Assembly (NCBI GenBank): GCA_905220665.1
Contig: CAJNAR010000157.1
Span: forward strand, 310,001 to 374,000
DNA length: 64,000 bases
Direction: 5' to 3'
Source of the DNA: Albugo candida
Taxonomy: Eukaryota > Oomycota > Peronosporomycetes > Albuginales > Albuginaceae
Shown: positions 9,447-21,644 of the stretch, piece by piece
Position numbering within the stretch: position 1 is the stretch's first letter
How the letters are laid out: each line of letters starts with the position of its first letter
Program-made: the position numbers and the translations under genes
The notes under the pieces: model-generated
Told to the model about the DNA's origin: nothing
The model's input: the letters and a program-made list of their open reading frames with translations, nothing else
Databases searched by the model: none

Positions 9447-12400
9447 TCAGTACCTAGAGCACGACGTGCCGCACAAAACTCTACATAGTAACGTCTCTCG
9501 AAACTCTGGAACTGGAATGCATCCTCTATCGACATCCGCGACATATTCGAGTTGTAAAAAACCCGAGCGATTGACACCACCTTCTTTTTCATCATCTGCT
9601 CGCTCCCAGCGGACAGGCAATTTCCATCCTGGTATGCCTTCTTCACCTTTGGCCCACGAGAAAGATTGGTTCTGCCAGTTCTCACCCGGCTCTGCGATAG
9701 CCAATTGCACCAAGAGCTTTGTCATCTCTCTTTCATCCCACACAGATAGATCCAGGCTGTAGAAGCGTTCCGGATGCATGGGATTTATGATGTTGAGCCA
9801 TCCCAACTGAGTCGCACAGAGATGTACTTCGTCTTTCGACAGCAATGGATCCAATATACGTAGACCGAACTGATCAATGTCAAGGAGATGTGGAAACAGG
9901 ACTCGGATCGTTTCGACTTTTGCATTGAATTCTCTTGGCATACAGCGTATTATTTTGGCTGCTTGAGCACATGAGAACCAACGTTCCGAAATTGCGGTTT
10001 CTATTCCAATGATTTTCATCCGAACACTCTCAATCGTTGGATTCGACATGGTGAATTGTGCAAGGGATTTCTTCCAGCTTTCGTTGAGGAACGGCATGGA
10101 TGCTCGTTTACCAACACGACCTTTGATCTTGGCAAGGAGTGGCTTATTCGAACGGCCGAGTTTGAGGTTCAATGGTTCTGATACCTTTTTTGGAGCTTCA
10201 GTGATTTGGTATGGAAGCCGAGACTGCTTACGCAATAACGGGCCAGCATTCGCCAAAGTGGATCGACGCATCGATTTGCTGACCATTCTTATGTCATCAA
10301 GCGCAATTTTTTTCTCAAGTGGATCAGCTAGATTCACTTGTGCTTCTGATACCGAGTTTGAGCTCGAAACCGCAAGATTTTGCTGGAGTGGATCTTCTGG
10401 TCGAAGTATGTCGATCAATTGTTTGAAACGCTGGTCACTGATCGCTACAGCATCCCGTTGTGGTCGCTTCGTGCTCACATAGTCAAAGCATAGCTTTCCG
10501 CGTGTGGGCATGACGTGTAGAAATGAGGTGGTATAGACAAACGGTTTTCCATCCAGTCGTTCATTCCGAAAATTCTCCCAGTTTCCATGCTGAGATGTAT
10601 CCGATCGACCTGAACGATGCCTTGAAAACTCCTTCTCACTTTGAGCAATTCCAGCTAGCTTTGAAAGCGTCAGTCGATCCTGGCTTCTGCATAGGTCCAG
10701 CTCATAGTGAGCTGTAGGATTCCCGATCATGATGGAATACAAGCTCCCCATTTGAGCCTTGAATAGACAGCGTTCTTTTGATGTCAGCGTCTGCGAGACA
10801 AGTCTCCGAGTATCTTTTGTGGTGAGCATTTGTGGGAGAAGCATGGACAGCATCATCAATTTACGCTCTTCTTGACACAGGCCGTCACATGCTTCCATTA
10901 TCCGATACGCCTGAGACGCTGTGAATTGTAATTCAGAGTCATGAATTGCCACCATCAACATCTCATCCATCTTGGCTTTTGTGGATCCATGGAAAAGTAT
11001 GTTGTCAATTAATTGACCGAGTCCATCGTCGGGAATCCTGGACGACCATCGAGCTTCCTCTGTATCACCGATCGATTGTCTTGTGCACATAAAATCAATT
11101 TCAAGACTTCCATCTTCCGGTACGTGCCAAGGTAAATGGGTACTGGCATCCAGCAGCTGCATTCTTTCATTATTCGGATTGCCTCGGTCAAACCCACTCA
11201 AAGTGGACGCTAAGACCTCATCCAGAAGCCTCTCTTTCATGAATTCGACGAATTCAGCTCCTTCTATCTCACCATCGCCACTCAAGTCATATCGAGAAAC
11301 TGCTTCACGAACATCCTTATCGTCAACATTCTCGATGCCAAGATACCTGAAAGCTCTTTTGAGTTCATTAAAGTCGATTCTCCCGCAATGATTAGTATCG
11401 ATAAAGTCGAAAATAGCTTGGATTATAAACGTGGTGTACTCGACCTTGTCGACACTTTGATCGGGCTCAAGTCCCTGCAATACGTTGGCCAAATCTTGAT
11501 CACTGGGAGATAGACCTACTTTGTTTAGTGCACTGATAACCGCTTTATAGTCGATGGTGCCGGAAGGACTGAGGCTGATATCACTGAAAAGAGAATCGAG
11601 TCCGCGAGAGGCTGTAGAAGACGACATATCCGCTTTACCTTTCTTGGCATTGGCATTCATGAGCACTTTGCTATCCAAGGCTGTTCTTCGACGCGCGCGG
11701 TAGTTACTTAAGACTAAATGAATCGCACGCTTTTTTACGCCTTCTCCCTCCATGGAAGAAGTTCGGGTCCTGGTACTTTTATTATTTCGGATTGTATGTT
11801 CCAATCTTATGAAGTGGCATCCTTTGCGGTCGGTTGCTAGCCGCAATAGCTCCATAGCGATCATTCTATCATAAGGATCGGGCATAGACAGAAAGTAGCG
11901 GCCAGTAGGCTCCTGTGGGTTGAATACTCTTGCTGATTCTTTGGTGTAAACGGGATAATTTGGCATGTTTATGGTTTCCTGGTGCGTAATTGGAGACGCT
12001 GAAAAGAAGACTTTGGTGCTTCGGGCAAAATTTGCCGAAGACGATTGACTGTCGTTAGAGCTCGCCGGTCGCTGATCATGTGAAGAATGTATGGCGAACA
12101 TGCTCAAACTGCACTCATTCATACTGATTTTGCATTTCGAATGAGCACGGCGATGGCATGTGGCAAACATTAGCGCTTGTCCACCCTCCCGGCGGATATC
12201 ATTTCCGTCCAAATGCAAATTCTCCAGAATTGTATTCTTACGCAATACGTTCGCCAATACCATCGCTCCTTTATACCCGATGCTGTTGTATGACACGTTC
12301 AGCATCTTTAGCGTTCTATTTTGACGTAATGCTTCACCAAACATCATTGCTCCAGCATCCCCACAGGGATTGTATGCCACATCGAGACGTTCTAGGAACT

Positions 12401-13828
12401 TGTTTTTTCCAAGCGCACGGGCTAGCCGTAGACTCGAATCGAGACGCAGATAGTTCCAAGACAAATCAAGATGAATCAAGGCGCAATTTTTCTCAAGAAC
12501 ATTTGCAATTGCATCTCCTCCTGTACGAAAATCGGGCTGCGTCATTTTCAGATGCTCTAATTGACCGATTTCATTACGACTCATATGAAGCACTTTTATA
12601 GATGTACGAGAAGAGAATGCACTCATCAACAAAGCACAATCGCGATCAGAAATGGCCATTTGATTCATCGCTAGTGTCTCCAAGCGGCAATTCTCACTAG
12701 CTATGTGATAACGTAGCCTTTCGGCGCTTCGAGGGCCGTATTTGTTCTGCGACATATCCAGTTTTCGCATCGAATGAGCATCATTCTGAGTGATCGCCTC
12801 CAAGATCGAGTACAAGCCATTATCACTAAGACGATTATCTCGTAGGATCATTTCTTCGACTAAAGGGAGCTGTTGCGTCAAAGACTTTGCGAATTCTACA
12901 ATCACTTCATCTCCAAGAGACTGGAACGAAAAGTCTAGGACTCGAATGGACTCGATTGACGCTGAGATTGGAATAGCCAAGTACGGTTTTGCTACGCAAG
13001 GCGCTAACATCAGTGACCGAGCTGGTACTTTATGCGCAAGATCTGGAATATGGGATGATGTAGATGCCAGGGTAATTGGATTTGATGACACGCTACTCGG
13101 TTTCGGCCCGAGGAGTGAATCCGCTTTACAATGAAATATGCTTGAGGATATGCCTGTGGACAAGTATGGACGTGAAGTTAATCGACGATATCGTTGAATT
13201 AAGCCCGTTTAAGCTACCCCTCAAACGCTTTTCTTGATCCTTCACACCGGATGCATACGCTTCGTGCTCGGCGTTACGATAAGAAAGTATTTCTTTCGAT
13301 CCACTCCATTCTTCCAGCTGTCATATCGATATTAGTATGAGCCTGCAAGATTCATGGAAGTAGTTCAACTCTAACCGAGTGTCGGTCATCCTTCTGCACG
13401 GAATCAGAAAATGTATCAGTCTGCGGATATTTCGTCTGAGAACTTTCATAGAGGTGTAAGCTTGATTTTTTTCTTCGAGATCGATCATCGGGGAAGATGG
13501 GAGATAATATACTAGTATTTTTCTCGCCTTGAAGCTGCGGATGACGCTCACTCTCTGGTATTCTATCGGTCTCAACGCATCCCAAAAGACCAATCTCCAA
13601 GAAAGACGTTGGTGATACGCTGTTTGCCAAGTTCTGATCGCTATGAATGAACTTCGTGTTTATAATTTCTATATCGTCGTCTGGAATAAGCTGGAATTGA
13701 CGTGGGAACCTCTTTTTGAGACACACTGGCCCAAGTCCAGCAAGCCCAAGAGATGCTTTATTCGGTGCGATGAACCCGCCTTGTTTCCATGACTCGAGTC
13801 TGTGGAAATCAAAGTCTTCGTCCGCCAT
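9447..13828 (-). CDS. LRR, EF-hand and DUF4476 protein
   Basis: Three exons read leftwards: 13828-13376, 13317-13218 and 13153-9447; introns of 58 and 64 nt restore a single frame of 1419 aa. The start MADEDFDF at 13828 is the first ATG of exon 1. Residues of about 245-515 are ribonuclease-inhibitor-type LRRs (repeats such as LxxLDVAYNPCGDAGA). Two EF-hand loops follow, DTNHCGRIDFNE and DLSGDGEIEGAE, near residues 770-820. Two DUF4476-like modules lie at about 890-1010 and 1245-1370; the second carries NPMHPERFYSLDLSVWDER. No signal peptide or membrane segment is visible. A calcium-responsive scaffold is plausible from the domains, but no function can be named. Confidence 0.85.
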
Positions 13829-13986
13829 TTAAAAGCGGAAGGAGAATATGAACTGCTTCAGGCGTAACTGTCTCACATAAGTTTAAACGTCACCGACGGA
13901 AATCGGAGTTTAAGGGTTGCGTGGTGAAGAACTCAGTGTGTGGTAAATAAAAGTACAAATATGAGCGAGTTGATTTCAAGTGCATT

Positions 13987-14484
13987 TCATATACTTATGA
14001 CACGTTCGGCCGGCGCGGAATTCTTGACAGAACGTATGTGATGGGGAGGCCAAATGACAGCCATTACTCTGGAGTCTATCAGCGCTAAGGGTATGGGGCC
14101 GAATGAAGAACTGTCATCACTATGTTGGCTATTATCACCTTCGACCCAGCATTTTCCACGAGGAATCACATGGCGATGACCGTGTTTATCTTCTAGTAAA
14201 TCCCCCTCTAGAGCTACCAACCTTTTCACTAGATATTCCCCTTCTTCCGATGGGGACGCCAGTACCACAACGTCTCCCCGTTTGTATCGATGACGCATTT
14301 GTATCGAGAATTTGTCAAGTAGCACTCGATCTCTGACACTGTTGTCTTCAACTCCATCATTCAGTACAGGTTGCATGGACCTTCCCTTTATAGAGGCCAC
14401 ACTAACAAACAAATCGTTAACAGTGATGCCAACTGGAACCCAAAGGAGCGATTTCATAGCCGTCTGCCACCGTAAGAACGACAT
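13987..14484 (-). CDS. IMMP2L: mitochondrial inner membrane protease subunit 2 (signal peptidase I family)
   Basis: An uninterrupted frame of 165 aa, typical for IMP2. A short hydrophobic N-terminal segment (about residues 13-30) would anchor it in the inner membrane. GRSMQPVLN carries the catalytic Ser36, and EYLVKRLVALEGD the general base Lys87. The C-terminal VEGDNSxHSxDS box and the FGPIPL and VIWPP stretches are all present. IMP2 removes sorting peptides from proteins delivered to the intermembrane space. The gene is divergent from FPPS, with 329 bp between the two starts. Confidence 0.92.
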   Translation of the reverse strand: MSFLRWQTAMKSLLWVPVGITVNDLFVSVASIKGRSMQPVLNDGVEDNSVRDRVLLDKFSIQMRHRYKRGDVVVLASPSEEGEYLVKRLVALEGDLLEDKHGHRHVIPRGKCWVEGDNSQHSDDSSSFGPIPLALIDSRVMAVIWPPHHIRSVKNSAPAERVISI

Positions 14485-14813
14485 ATCTCTTTGAATGGCT
14501 ATAAAAGCACAACGGATTGCAAGTGTGGCGCAAAGATTTCATGCAGAATCAGTATGGTAAATTACAAATGTGTTCAATAGCTACATCATAGCTAACGCTG
14601 TCTGCTTACAGCAGTCTTTGTACTGTTCGCACACAAACCAGTGTTTACTGCTGTTCATCATCACATAAAAGGAGTCCCAATAATAGAGTGAATGTTTTTA
14701 GAAACTTCATGTGAGCGATTCGGCTTTCTTTTAAACTGTTTTTTAGTATATCGGCACGTCTTCAGTCTCCTTTACCGGTCTATTTCTTGACAAATCTTTT
14801 CTACAATTTGAAT
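14485..14813. promoter_or_regulatory. divergent intergenic region between IMMP2L and FPPS
   Basis: These 329 bp separate two outward-facing start codons, so promoters of both genes should lie here. The strand near 14750-14810 is pyrimidine-rich just before the FPPS start. I recognise no specific binding site. Confidence 0.4.
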
Positions 14814-16191
14814 ATGAGCGTTTCGGAGTGTGAAGGTGCCATATGACCTCTTTCAGAGTAGCGACTCAATACTGATATTTAGACTGTAGAGTTCATTCAG
14901 CTTTTTCATGAACTAAAAGACAGCGTGTTGCAAATCCTGAAGGAGGATATGGACATGCCACAAGACGCGATTGAGTGGATACGAGAAGTTATGGAGTATA
15001 ATTGTCTTGGTGGCAAGCTAAATCGCGGTCTTCTTGTGGTCGAGTGGTTTGTATTCTTCTCTTTACGCTAGATGAGAAATTCTGACAAGACTGTCATCAG
15101 TGCAAAAAGTCTGTTTGATGTGGAATTGTCGCCTGAAATGAAGCGGAAGGCTAATATTTTGGGCTGGTGCATTGAGTGGGTGCAAGCATTCTTCCTTATC
15201 GCTGATGATATAATGGATAACTCCTCCATGCGGCGCGGTCAATCATGCTGGTACAAGCTTCCCAAAGTAGGCTGTCTATCTTGACATGACGTCATCTCGA
15301 CTAATGAGCATGCTACAAGGTGGAATTGACAGCAGTCAATGATGCCTTTTTGTTGGAATCATTTGTATTTCGCATACTCCGGTTGCATTTCCAGGGAGAA
15401 ACCACTTACACAGATATCGTCCATTTATTTCAGGATGTAAGTTGACATTGCTCACAACGTCTCGTGAGTCTTTATGCTGACATGACGACGGCAGACGATA
15501 CAAAGGACGGAAATGGGTCAGCTGCTTGATCTGACAGCACAGCCTCTAAATGCTCCTTCCGACTTGAGTCGATTTACCATGGAACGGTCAGTCTTTGCAA
15601 TACAAACAGATATTCTTTTTCTAAGCGCATTTTTATACAAGGTACCGCAAGATTGTCAGATACAAGACAGCTTACTATACGTTTTATTTGCCATTGGCCT
15701 GCGCTATGTTGCTCCGGTAAGGAAGTTGTGTGATGCATTCTGATAGTATCAGCTTACAAATTCGTATGTTTGCGTAACTTAGTGGAATAATTGATGAGCC
15801 TTCACACCAAGCAGCTCAAGATATTTGTTTGGAACTTGGGGAATATTTTCAAATCCAAGATGACTTTTTAGATTGTTTTGGGGATGAACATGTTATCGGT
15901 AAAGTTGGCACGGATATCCAAGATAACAAATGCAGCTGGCTCATAGTGCAAGCATTGATCCAGGCAAACGGGGAACAACGAGAGCTTTTGAAAGAACATT
16001 ATGGAAGCTCTGCGGAAGAGTCTGTGGCAAAAGTCAAGGAATTGTATAGATGCTTGAATCTTGTTGAGCTGTATCACGAGTTTGAGCAGAAATTCTATGC
16101 AAAAATCAATCAGCGAATAGCTGAGGTAGAGCAAATGCCATCTCAAGTCTTTAAGGTGATGGTCAAGAAGATTTTCAAACGCAAAAAATGA
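14814..16191 (+). CDS. FPS: farnesyl diphosphate synthase
   Basis: Seven exons: 14814-14835, 14890-15046, 15101-15266, 15320-15436, 15495-15586, 15642-15716 and 15783-16191, giving 345 aa. The first coding exon is only 22 nt. The first aspartate-rich motif is FFLIADDIMD; the two aromatic residues before DDxxD are typical of farnesyl-length synthases. The second is FQIQDDFLD. NRG, GQLLDLTA, the RYKTAYYTFYLP helix and GTDIQDNKCSW are all in order. It condenses IPP with DMAPP and GPP to make FPP for sterol, dolichol, ubiquinone and prenylation pathways. The third exon boundary (intron 15047-15100) was chosen because it joins VVE to the CAKSLF helix in phase with a GTTTGT donor; shorter alternatives there are less likely. 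It converges on VPS26C with 44 bp between stops. Confidence 0.92.
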
Positions 16192-16235
16192 GAAAGGTTA
16201 CATTGGAATGCGTAGGACAGAAGCACAAATACAGT

Positions 16236-17415
16236 CTATCGATACAGAACGATGGGAAAATTCTCTGTGACCATATTTCCGTTTTCAAACAAAATGACCA
16301 AATTGGTCTCAAACTCGACTCGGAATTCTACGAATAGCACACGAATTGACTTTGTTTCTAAATGCAACTTTTTCCAGCAGTTTACCTGGTGTAATCATCG
16401 TCGGGCACGTGAATAGCCTTGGAAAAATCATGTAAATTGGGATTGCCAATTCCGGACACGGATCGCCTTGCCCGATTTGTATATTCTGTATCTCCGTGGC
16501 TTGAGAAGACACGTTTAGGATTGACGTAAGACTTTTTGCTCTTCATGAAAACAATGTCATACCATCACGCGCGGTTTTGTCTCCGTAAATAATGCTTTCC
16601 ACTCGGATCAGCTGGATCTCTACTGACTTTACGGGAACATCGGTTCTTGCAATTGTAACCTCGAATAGAGATTTGCGCTTGAGTGCCCGCAGAAGGATCA
16701 ATTCTAACCTACTTCTCCAGTGAGTGGAAGATCCACTGGGCAATTTGTTCGATGTATATGTCCTGTAATTTGAAAATCAGGAGCGTTTGCTTCAATTTGC
16801 TGTACAAACAATGTAAGATGTATGACGATATAGGTCCTTTGCATTACCTTTCTGACGTTATTAACTGATCCTGAGGTGATACTGAAAGACTCGAGTCCGT
16901 TATCAAGTGGTTCCTGCAACGGTGTTTCCACTATAAACTCTAATGAACTGTGAAGTGACCGTTTCAGTAATCCTCGAGCGCAATCACATGTGATTTCATA
17001 TTTCACTGAGACACAGACGCCATGGTATGTCTCGTATAATGTTTGTTCATCAGCCCCAATCAGCTGAAATTCGAAAGGGAATTTGGTCACTCCCGGGTGT
17101 ACTTTGCCACCACTAATGAGCGGAATATGATACTGCAGGAGCTCTATAGACGGGAATTCGCTTTGACCTGAATCGAAGATTCCACTGGTCTTTTTATTCA
17201 TTTTCAGACGAGCACATCCTTCAACTTTCACAGTAATTCCCTGATGCGCAAATCCATTGGGTGAAGTAATAATCACTTCGCCTTGCACTTGTTCCTTTTG
17301 CGCACATAGAATATGATGAGGAATCAAAGTATGAGAGATATATTGGTGGATCGCTTACATGAGGTCTGTAAATACGATTCACTCGGCTTAGTAGAATTGA
17401 TAAGGAAGAGCTCAT
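16236..17415 (-). CDS. VPS26C: VPS26C / DSCR3, arrestin-fold retriever subunit
   Basis: Six exons read leftwards: 17415-17359, 17294-16848, 16799-16713, 16659-16563, 16499-16386 and 16327-16236, giving 297 aa, the same length as the human protein. Conserved stretches are KFPFEFQLIG, LYETYHGVCVSVKYEI, TNCPVDLPLTGE, SVEIQLIRVES, TEIQNIQIGQGD, IYMIFPRLFTCPT and VTENFP. VPS26C replaces VPS26 in the retriever complex (with VPS35L and VPS29) that recycles membrane proteins from endosomes. The 48-nt intron at 16800-16847 is in frame and open, but removing it restores the family spacing. The gene ends 44 bp from FPPS, tail to tail. Confidence 0.93.
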
Positions 17416-17618
17416 GGATCAAGCAATCTTTAACTGAAATGGTTATATTGATTGCATGGATAGAGACATAAGTCTAATCTAACGAAAGCAATTTGATTCT
17501 CAGTGTTGAGTTAGAAATCGAGTCTATCGTAGCTGCAGATGGACATAAGGTCGTCGACTCAATGTAACGACCCTTCTCCGCACAACATAGCACCAGATTA
17601 GCTTCAAGGAATCAATCC

Positions 17619-19097
17619 ATGCAGAGCCCGAGTCACCGAAAAGGAGCTCCGAATCTTCGAGAGAGACGCGATGCAGAGAATAGCCCAAAAAGCATCCCCA
17701 AGCTAAACACCGCATATGAGGCAGTCAAAAAACCTTTGAGGGTTAGTCGCATGCGTAATGTCGACCCACCAACCGCAGCATCTATGCGGGAAGCAGAATC
17801 CAGCACTCAGTTAACAAAAGATGGCGGCGGAAGGACGCGAAGTACGACTGTGCAAAATATCCGGGAGGAATTTTTTACGAGTGTGCTCGCCAGCGGTTAT
17901 GTCCAGTCTTACGTGGACCTGTTCTATCTGCTTCATAGTAAGGACGATACGCAAAATGGAATGTATTCCTTCTCCGGTCTCAGCGGTAATGAGCGCGGTC
18001 AACGCGACGATGCCATCTGCTCCACGTCGAAATTTCTTCGGGAGAAATTGGCAACCGCAGAACATTGCAGATGGAAGGGTGACATTGAGGGTGCATTTCA
18101 CGCGTTTCATGAACTCGCCGTTCGACTTTCCGAAGAAAGTGAAGTCAAAACTGCAGTATTTTTCTACAAGGAATGCTTGCAAATTGCACAAAGTGAGCAA
18201 GACACAAGCAAAGAAATGGACATTTCAAGTAAGCTTGGAATTGCTTATCATCAATTGCACGACTTGGAAAACGCCAAAATGCATCAAGAACGCCATCTTC
18301 ATCTAGCACAGAACCGTGAAAAAAGCCAGCGTAGGTCAAATCTGGATCAAAGTACGAACATGGAGAGTAAAAGCTCGCGTGAAGCTCTACGGCAGATGGG
18401 TAAAGTTTACGACGATCTAGCTACGGAGATGGAAAAAAAGAAGCTATTCGAGGAGGCAATAGGAATTTATAAAAAATGGCTCGATTGTATGACACAGATG
18501 GACGATCCAGTAGCAGCTGCCGAGGTTCATTTTAAAATTGGTGTTTGTTATAACGCACTTGGAAGACCAACTCAGGCTTTGGAGTTTCTCAAGAGATACG
18601 TAAGACTTTGTCGCAATCTTTCTATATCACAATTCTGATTTTTCGATGCGTAGCAAACCACCTGTCACAAGTATGATAATGTACAAGGCGAAAGTGCTGT
18701 CTGTGCAGAATTTGCAAGAACGTACGATATCTTGGGCCAAGAAGAGCTTTCAATCGACTATCTCAAACAATACTTGGAGATGGCCGCCAAGTGTGAAGAC
18801 ATCCAAAAGCAAGCCGATGCGTGTCAACGACTCGGACTCATATACACCAGAACTAAGAAATTCAGTCTTGCTCGGGAGATGTATGAGCGGCATTTCGAAA
18901 TAGTATCCATGGCCTTGACGATGAAAGACAATGTACTCACATCGAACGAGCTTGGCTCACTCAATACATCACGCATACATGTGGGAGCTTCTCGAGCAAA
19001 TGATGAATTTCGGACATTTATGAACCTGGTCAAAAATGATCTCAACGGGTTATTGGCTTGGAAATGTACCCGGACATTGCCAAATCAAGGTCCATGA
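17619..19097 (+). CDS. TTC29: TTC29-like TPR protein of flagellar axonemes
   Basis: Two exons, 17619-18599 and 18654-19097 (intron 54 nt), give 474 aa, nearly the size of animal TTC29. After a basic, disordered N-terminus come the family-like GYVQSYVDLFYLLHS stretch and then consecutive TPR helices to the C-terminus (A-A-Y-F-Y spacing in ALRQMGKVYDDLA, AEVHFKIGVCYNALG and ACQRLGLIYTRTKKF). TTC29 homologues are axonemal dynein-linked factors needed for flagellar motility. This fits an organism with swimming zoospores. The assignment rests on size, the N-terminal motif and TPR layout; another ciliary TPR protein cannot be fully excluded. Confidence 0.75.
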
Positions 19098-19312
19098 TGT
19101 ACGAAACTGCGTTGTCACCCAGTCTCCATCTATCTATCACTCAGACTTTAGCTAAGAAATAGAAATGGAGGTAGAGATTGTGACTACATCCCTATCCGTC
19201 GATTGATAAATGTTCAAGCAGCTTAAGAGAGCATCTATTAATCGCATAGGCGACCATAAATGTGGATGGTGTAGCCTTCTCGAGTTTACGACCAATCAAT
19301 AGAATCTACACT

Positions 19313-21515
19313 ATGATCGACTTTAGGAAGGATGATCCGAGCGAATTACATCCGTCTCAGATCCTACGCAGTGGACACGATGTGTGTGCTACCCTTTATC
19401 CAGGTGGGATTCCACCGCACAAGCGTATGCGTAAACCTATTGTAAGAAAATCAGTCGATCCGAACGCCACATTCATAAATTATGTTATTCTACGAAAATT
19501 CGCTCGGCTCAAGTCATACACAGGCCCGGGATTTTTCCCACCTCATTCTGTTTACAAAAATCGAATGCTACCTCCGTACGTGCTTCCTGCACTGGACGAT
19601 CTCGCTTCTTGTGTATGTACCAAGTTTTGTCGCTGTTCGACCAACAAGCAAAGGTGCCCAGTAAATTGTCTTATATGGACCCCTGAAGGACGTCGTCTGA
19701 TCACTGGTAATTCAATGGGAGAATTCACATTATGGAATGGTGTGGCTTTCAACTTTGAAACAATCTTACAAGCACACGATGACGCTGTGCGTGCGATGGT
19801 CTGGTCTCATAATGATAATTGGCTCATCACAGCAGATCATGGTGGAGTCTTAAAGTACTGGCAGCCTAGTATGACGAATGTCCAGCTCATTCAAGGACAT
19901 AAAGAGGCTGTCAGGTCGTTAAGTTTCTCTCCGACAGACTTCAAATTTGTCTCATGTTCCGATGATGCGACTGTCAAAGTGTGGGACTTTGAAAGTGGAA
20001 GAGAAGAAAGAGTGTTGACAGGACATGGATGGGATGTGAAATGTGTGGCTTATCATCCTCAAAAATGTTTACTGGCTTCAGGAAGCAAAGATAATTTGGT
20101 CAAAATTTGGGATCCAAAATCAGGCAATTCGCTCAATACTCTCCATGGACACAAGAATACAGTCTTTAAAGTTGCTTGGAATCAGAATGGCAATTGGCTA
20201 TTGACAGCGAGTCGTGATCAGCTACTCAAGCTGTACGATATACGCACTTTTAAAGAAATCACTACACTGAAAGGACATACACGGGAAGTCACGTCGGTCG
20301 CATGGCATCCATGCTATGAGCGTTTGTTTGTGAGTGGATCGTACGATGGTTCTTTGATGTACTGGGAAGTCGGGTACGTGTTTTGATTACTTTGAATCAG
20401 CGAAATTCGACAACTCAATTTTTTTTTGTTACAGGAAAAGCACCGCTCTTGCAACAGTACCATCCGCTCACGAAAATGCTGTCTGGGACATACAATGGCA
20501 TCCTGTTGGGCACGTTGTAGCTACAGGTAGCAATGACCATAGTACCAAATTCTGGTGCCGGAATCGGCCAGGAGATCCTATGGATGACAAGTACAATGGA
20601 GGACAGTTGGTTCTCAACAACGAACCTGATGCCATCGAATCAGCAGCATATAATAACATCCCAACCGATGAGCTAATGGCACTTCCAGGATTACTGGATG
20701 CTAAAGCGATGCGCATGAATGCGATGCAATCTACTAATAAGAATACACCCGAGAATGCATTTGGCTCGAGAATGGGTGGTTCTAACGGTCTTGGGGGAAA
20801 CAGCGGACGACGTCCTCCTCCCGAATCGTACACTTGCAATCGCTGTGGAACTAAAGGTCATTGGATCGACGATTGCCCAACAAAAGATCAAGTACCAGGT
20901 GGCGGCAATGGGCCGTATAAAAAGGTCCCACCCGAGGGTTATATCTGTAAGCGATGTAACATTCCTGGTCATTATTTGGCAGATTGTCCACAAGCCAAAA
21001 TTCCGCCAGCAAATTACACTTGCCACAAATGTCGACAAAAGGGACACTGGAAACAGGATTGTCCATTGGATCAAAACATTTCTACTGCTGATGCTACCGC
21101 AGCGGCTGCAATAGCCGCTGCTAATGCACGTCCCACGGAAGGAATTTTAGCGCCGCCGCCAAATATCAGTCAGACCAGCCGACCGGATTCTGCACCTCCC
21201 GTAGGCTTACTGCCTCCTCCGGGTCGCCATCATCGAAATCCAATGTTTACAGACGATAGAAACGACTCGTTCAGAGGGGACAAACGAGAACGTGATGATC
21301 GCGAGTACGGCTCGAACAGTCAGAACACAACAGACACAAGGTACACCCCCTCGTATCCGCTTACAAGACCTCCTCCACATGCACCAGCTTACTCGAACAC
21401 ACGAGCTGGCCACCCGGACGCTCCGCAAGGTTTTCTAGAGTCACCTCAAGCACCCCCAGCTTTCAAGCGTCCCTCGAGTGTGAACGAAAGTAGGGATCCA
21501 CGTCGACGTCGCTAG
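19313..21515 (+). CDS. WDR33: WDR33 / Pfs2 polyadenylation factor with C-terminal zinc knuckles
   Basis: Two exons, 19313-20373 and 20435-21515 (intron 61 nt), give 713 aa. The start is the ATG of MIDFRKDD; a nearer upstream GTG-initiated reading was not preferred. The WD40 core carries family signatures: WTPEGRR, GEFTLWNG, FNFETILQAHD, ADHGGVLKYWQ, FSPTDFKFVSCSDD and NRPGD. WDR33/Pfs2 is the CPSF subunit that helps read the AAUAAA signal in 3'-end processing. After the propeller come three CCHC knuckles (YTCNRCGTKGHWIDDC, YICKRCNIPGHYLADC and YTCHKCRQKGHWKQDC), then a proline/arginine-rich tail ending RDPRRRR. Confidence 0.93.
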
Positions 21516-21644
21516 ACGCAACGGTCTCCCAGCCTTGAGGCCACAACCACCGACTCGTGATGCAAAATAGTGAAGCGGTAGCAATTATTTTGCATTTATT
21601 TCTACTGTTACGTGTTCGTATTCAGTATGGTGAATCAACATCAC

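Noticed and set aside
15036..15071. Very short 25-36 nt intron in FPPS
   Set aside because: A normal 54-nt intron (15047-15100) with a better donor keeps frame and family spacing.
16678..16712. 35-nt intron in VPS26C
   Set aside because: A later acceptor gives a 53-nt intron and exactly matches the spacing of the human protein.
20691..21074. 127-codon minus-strand frame under the WDR33 zinc knuckles
   Set aside because: Antisense shadow of the knuckle-coding region.
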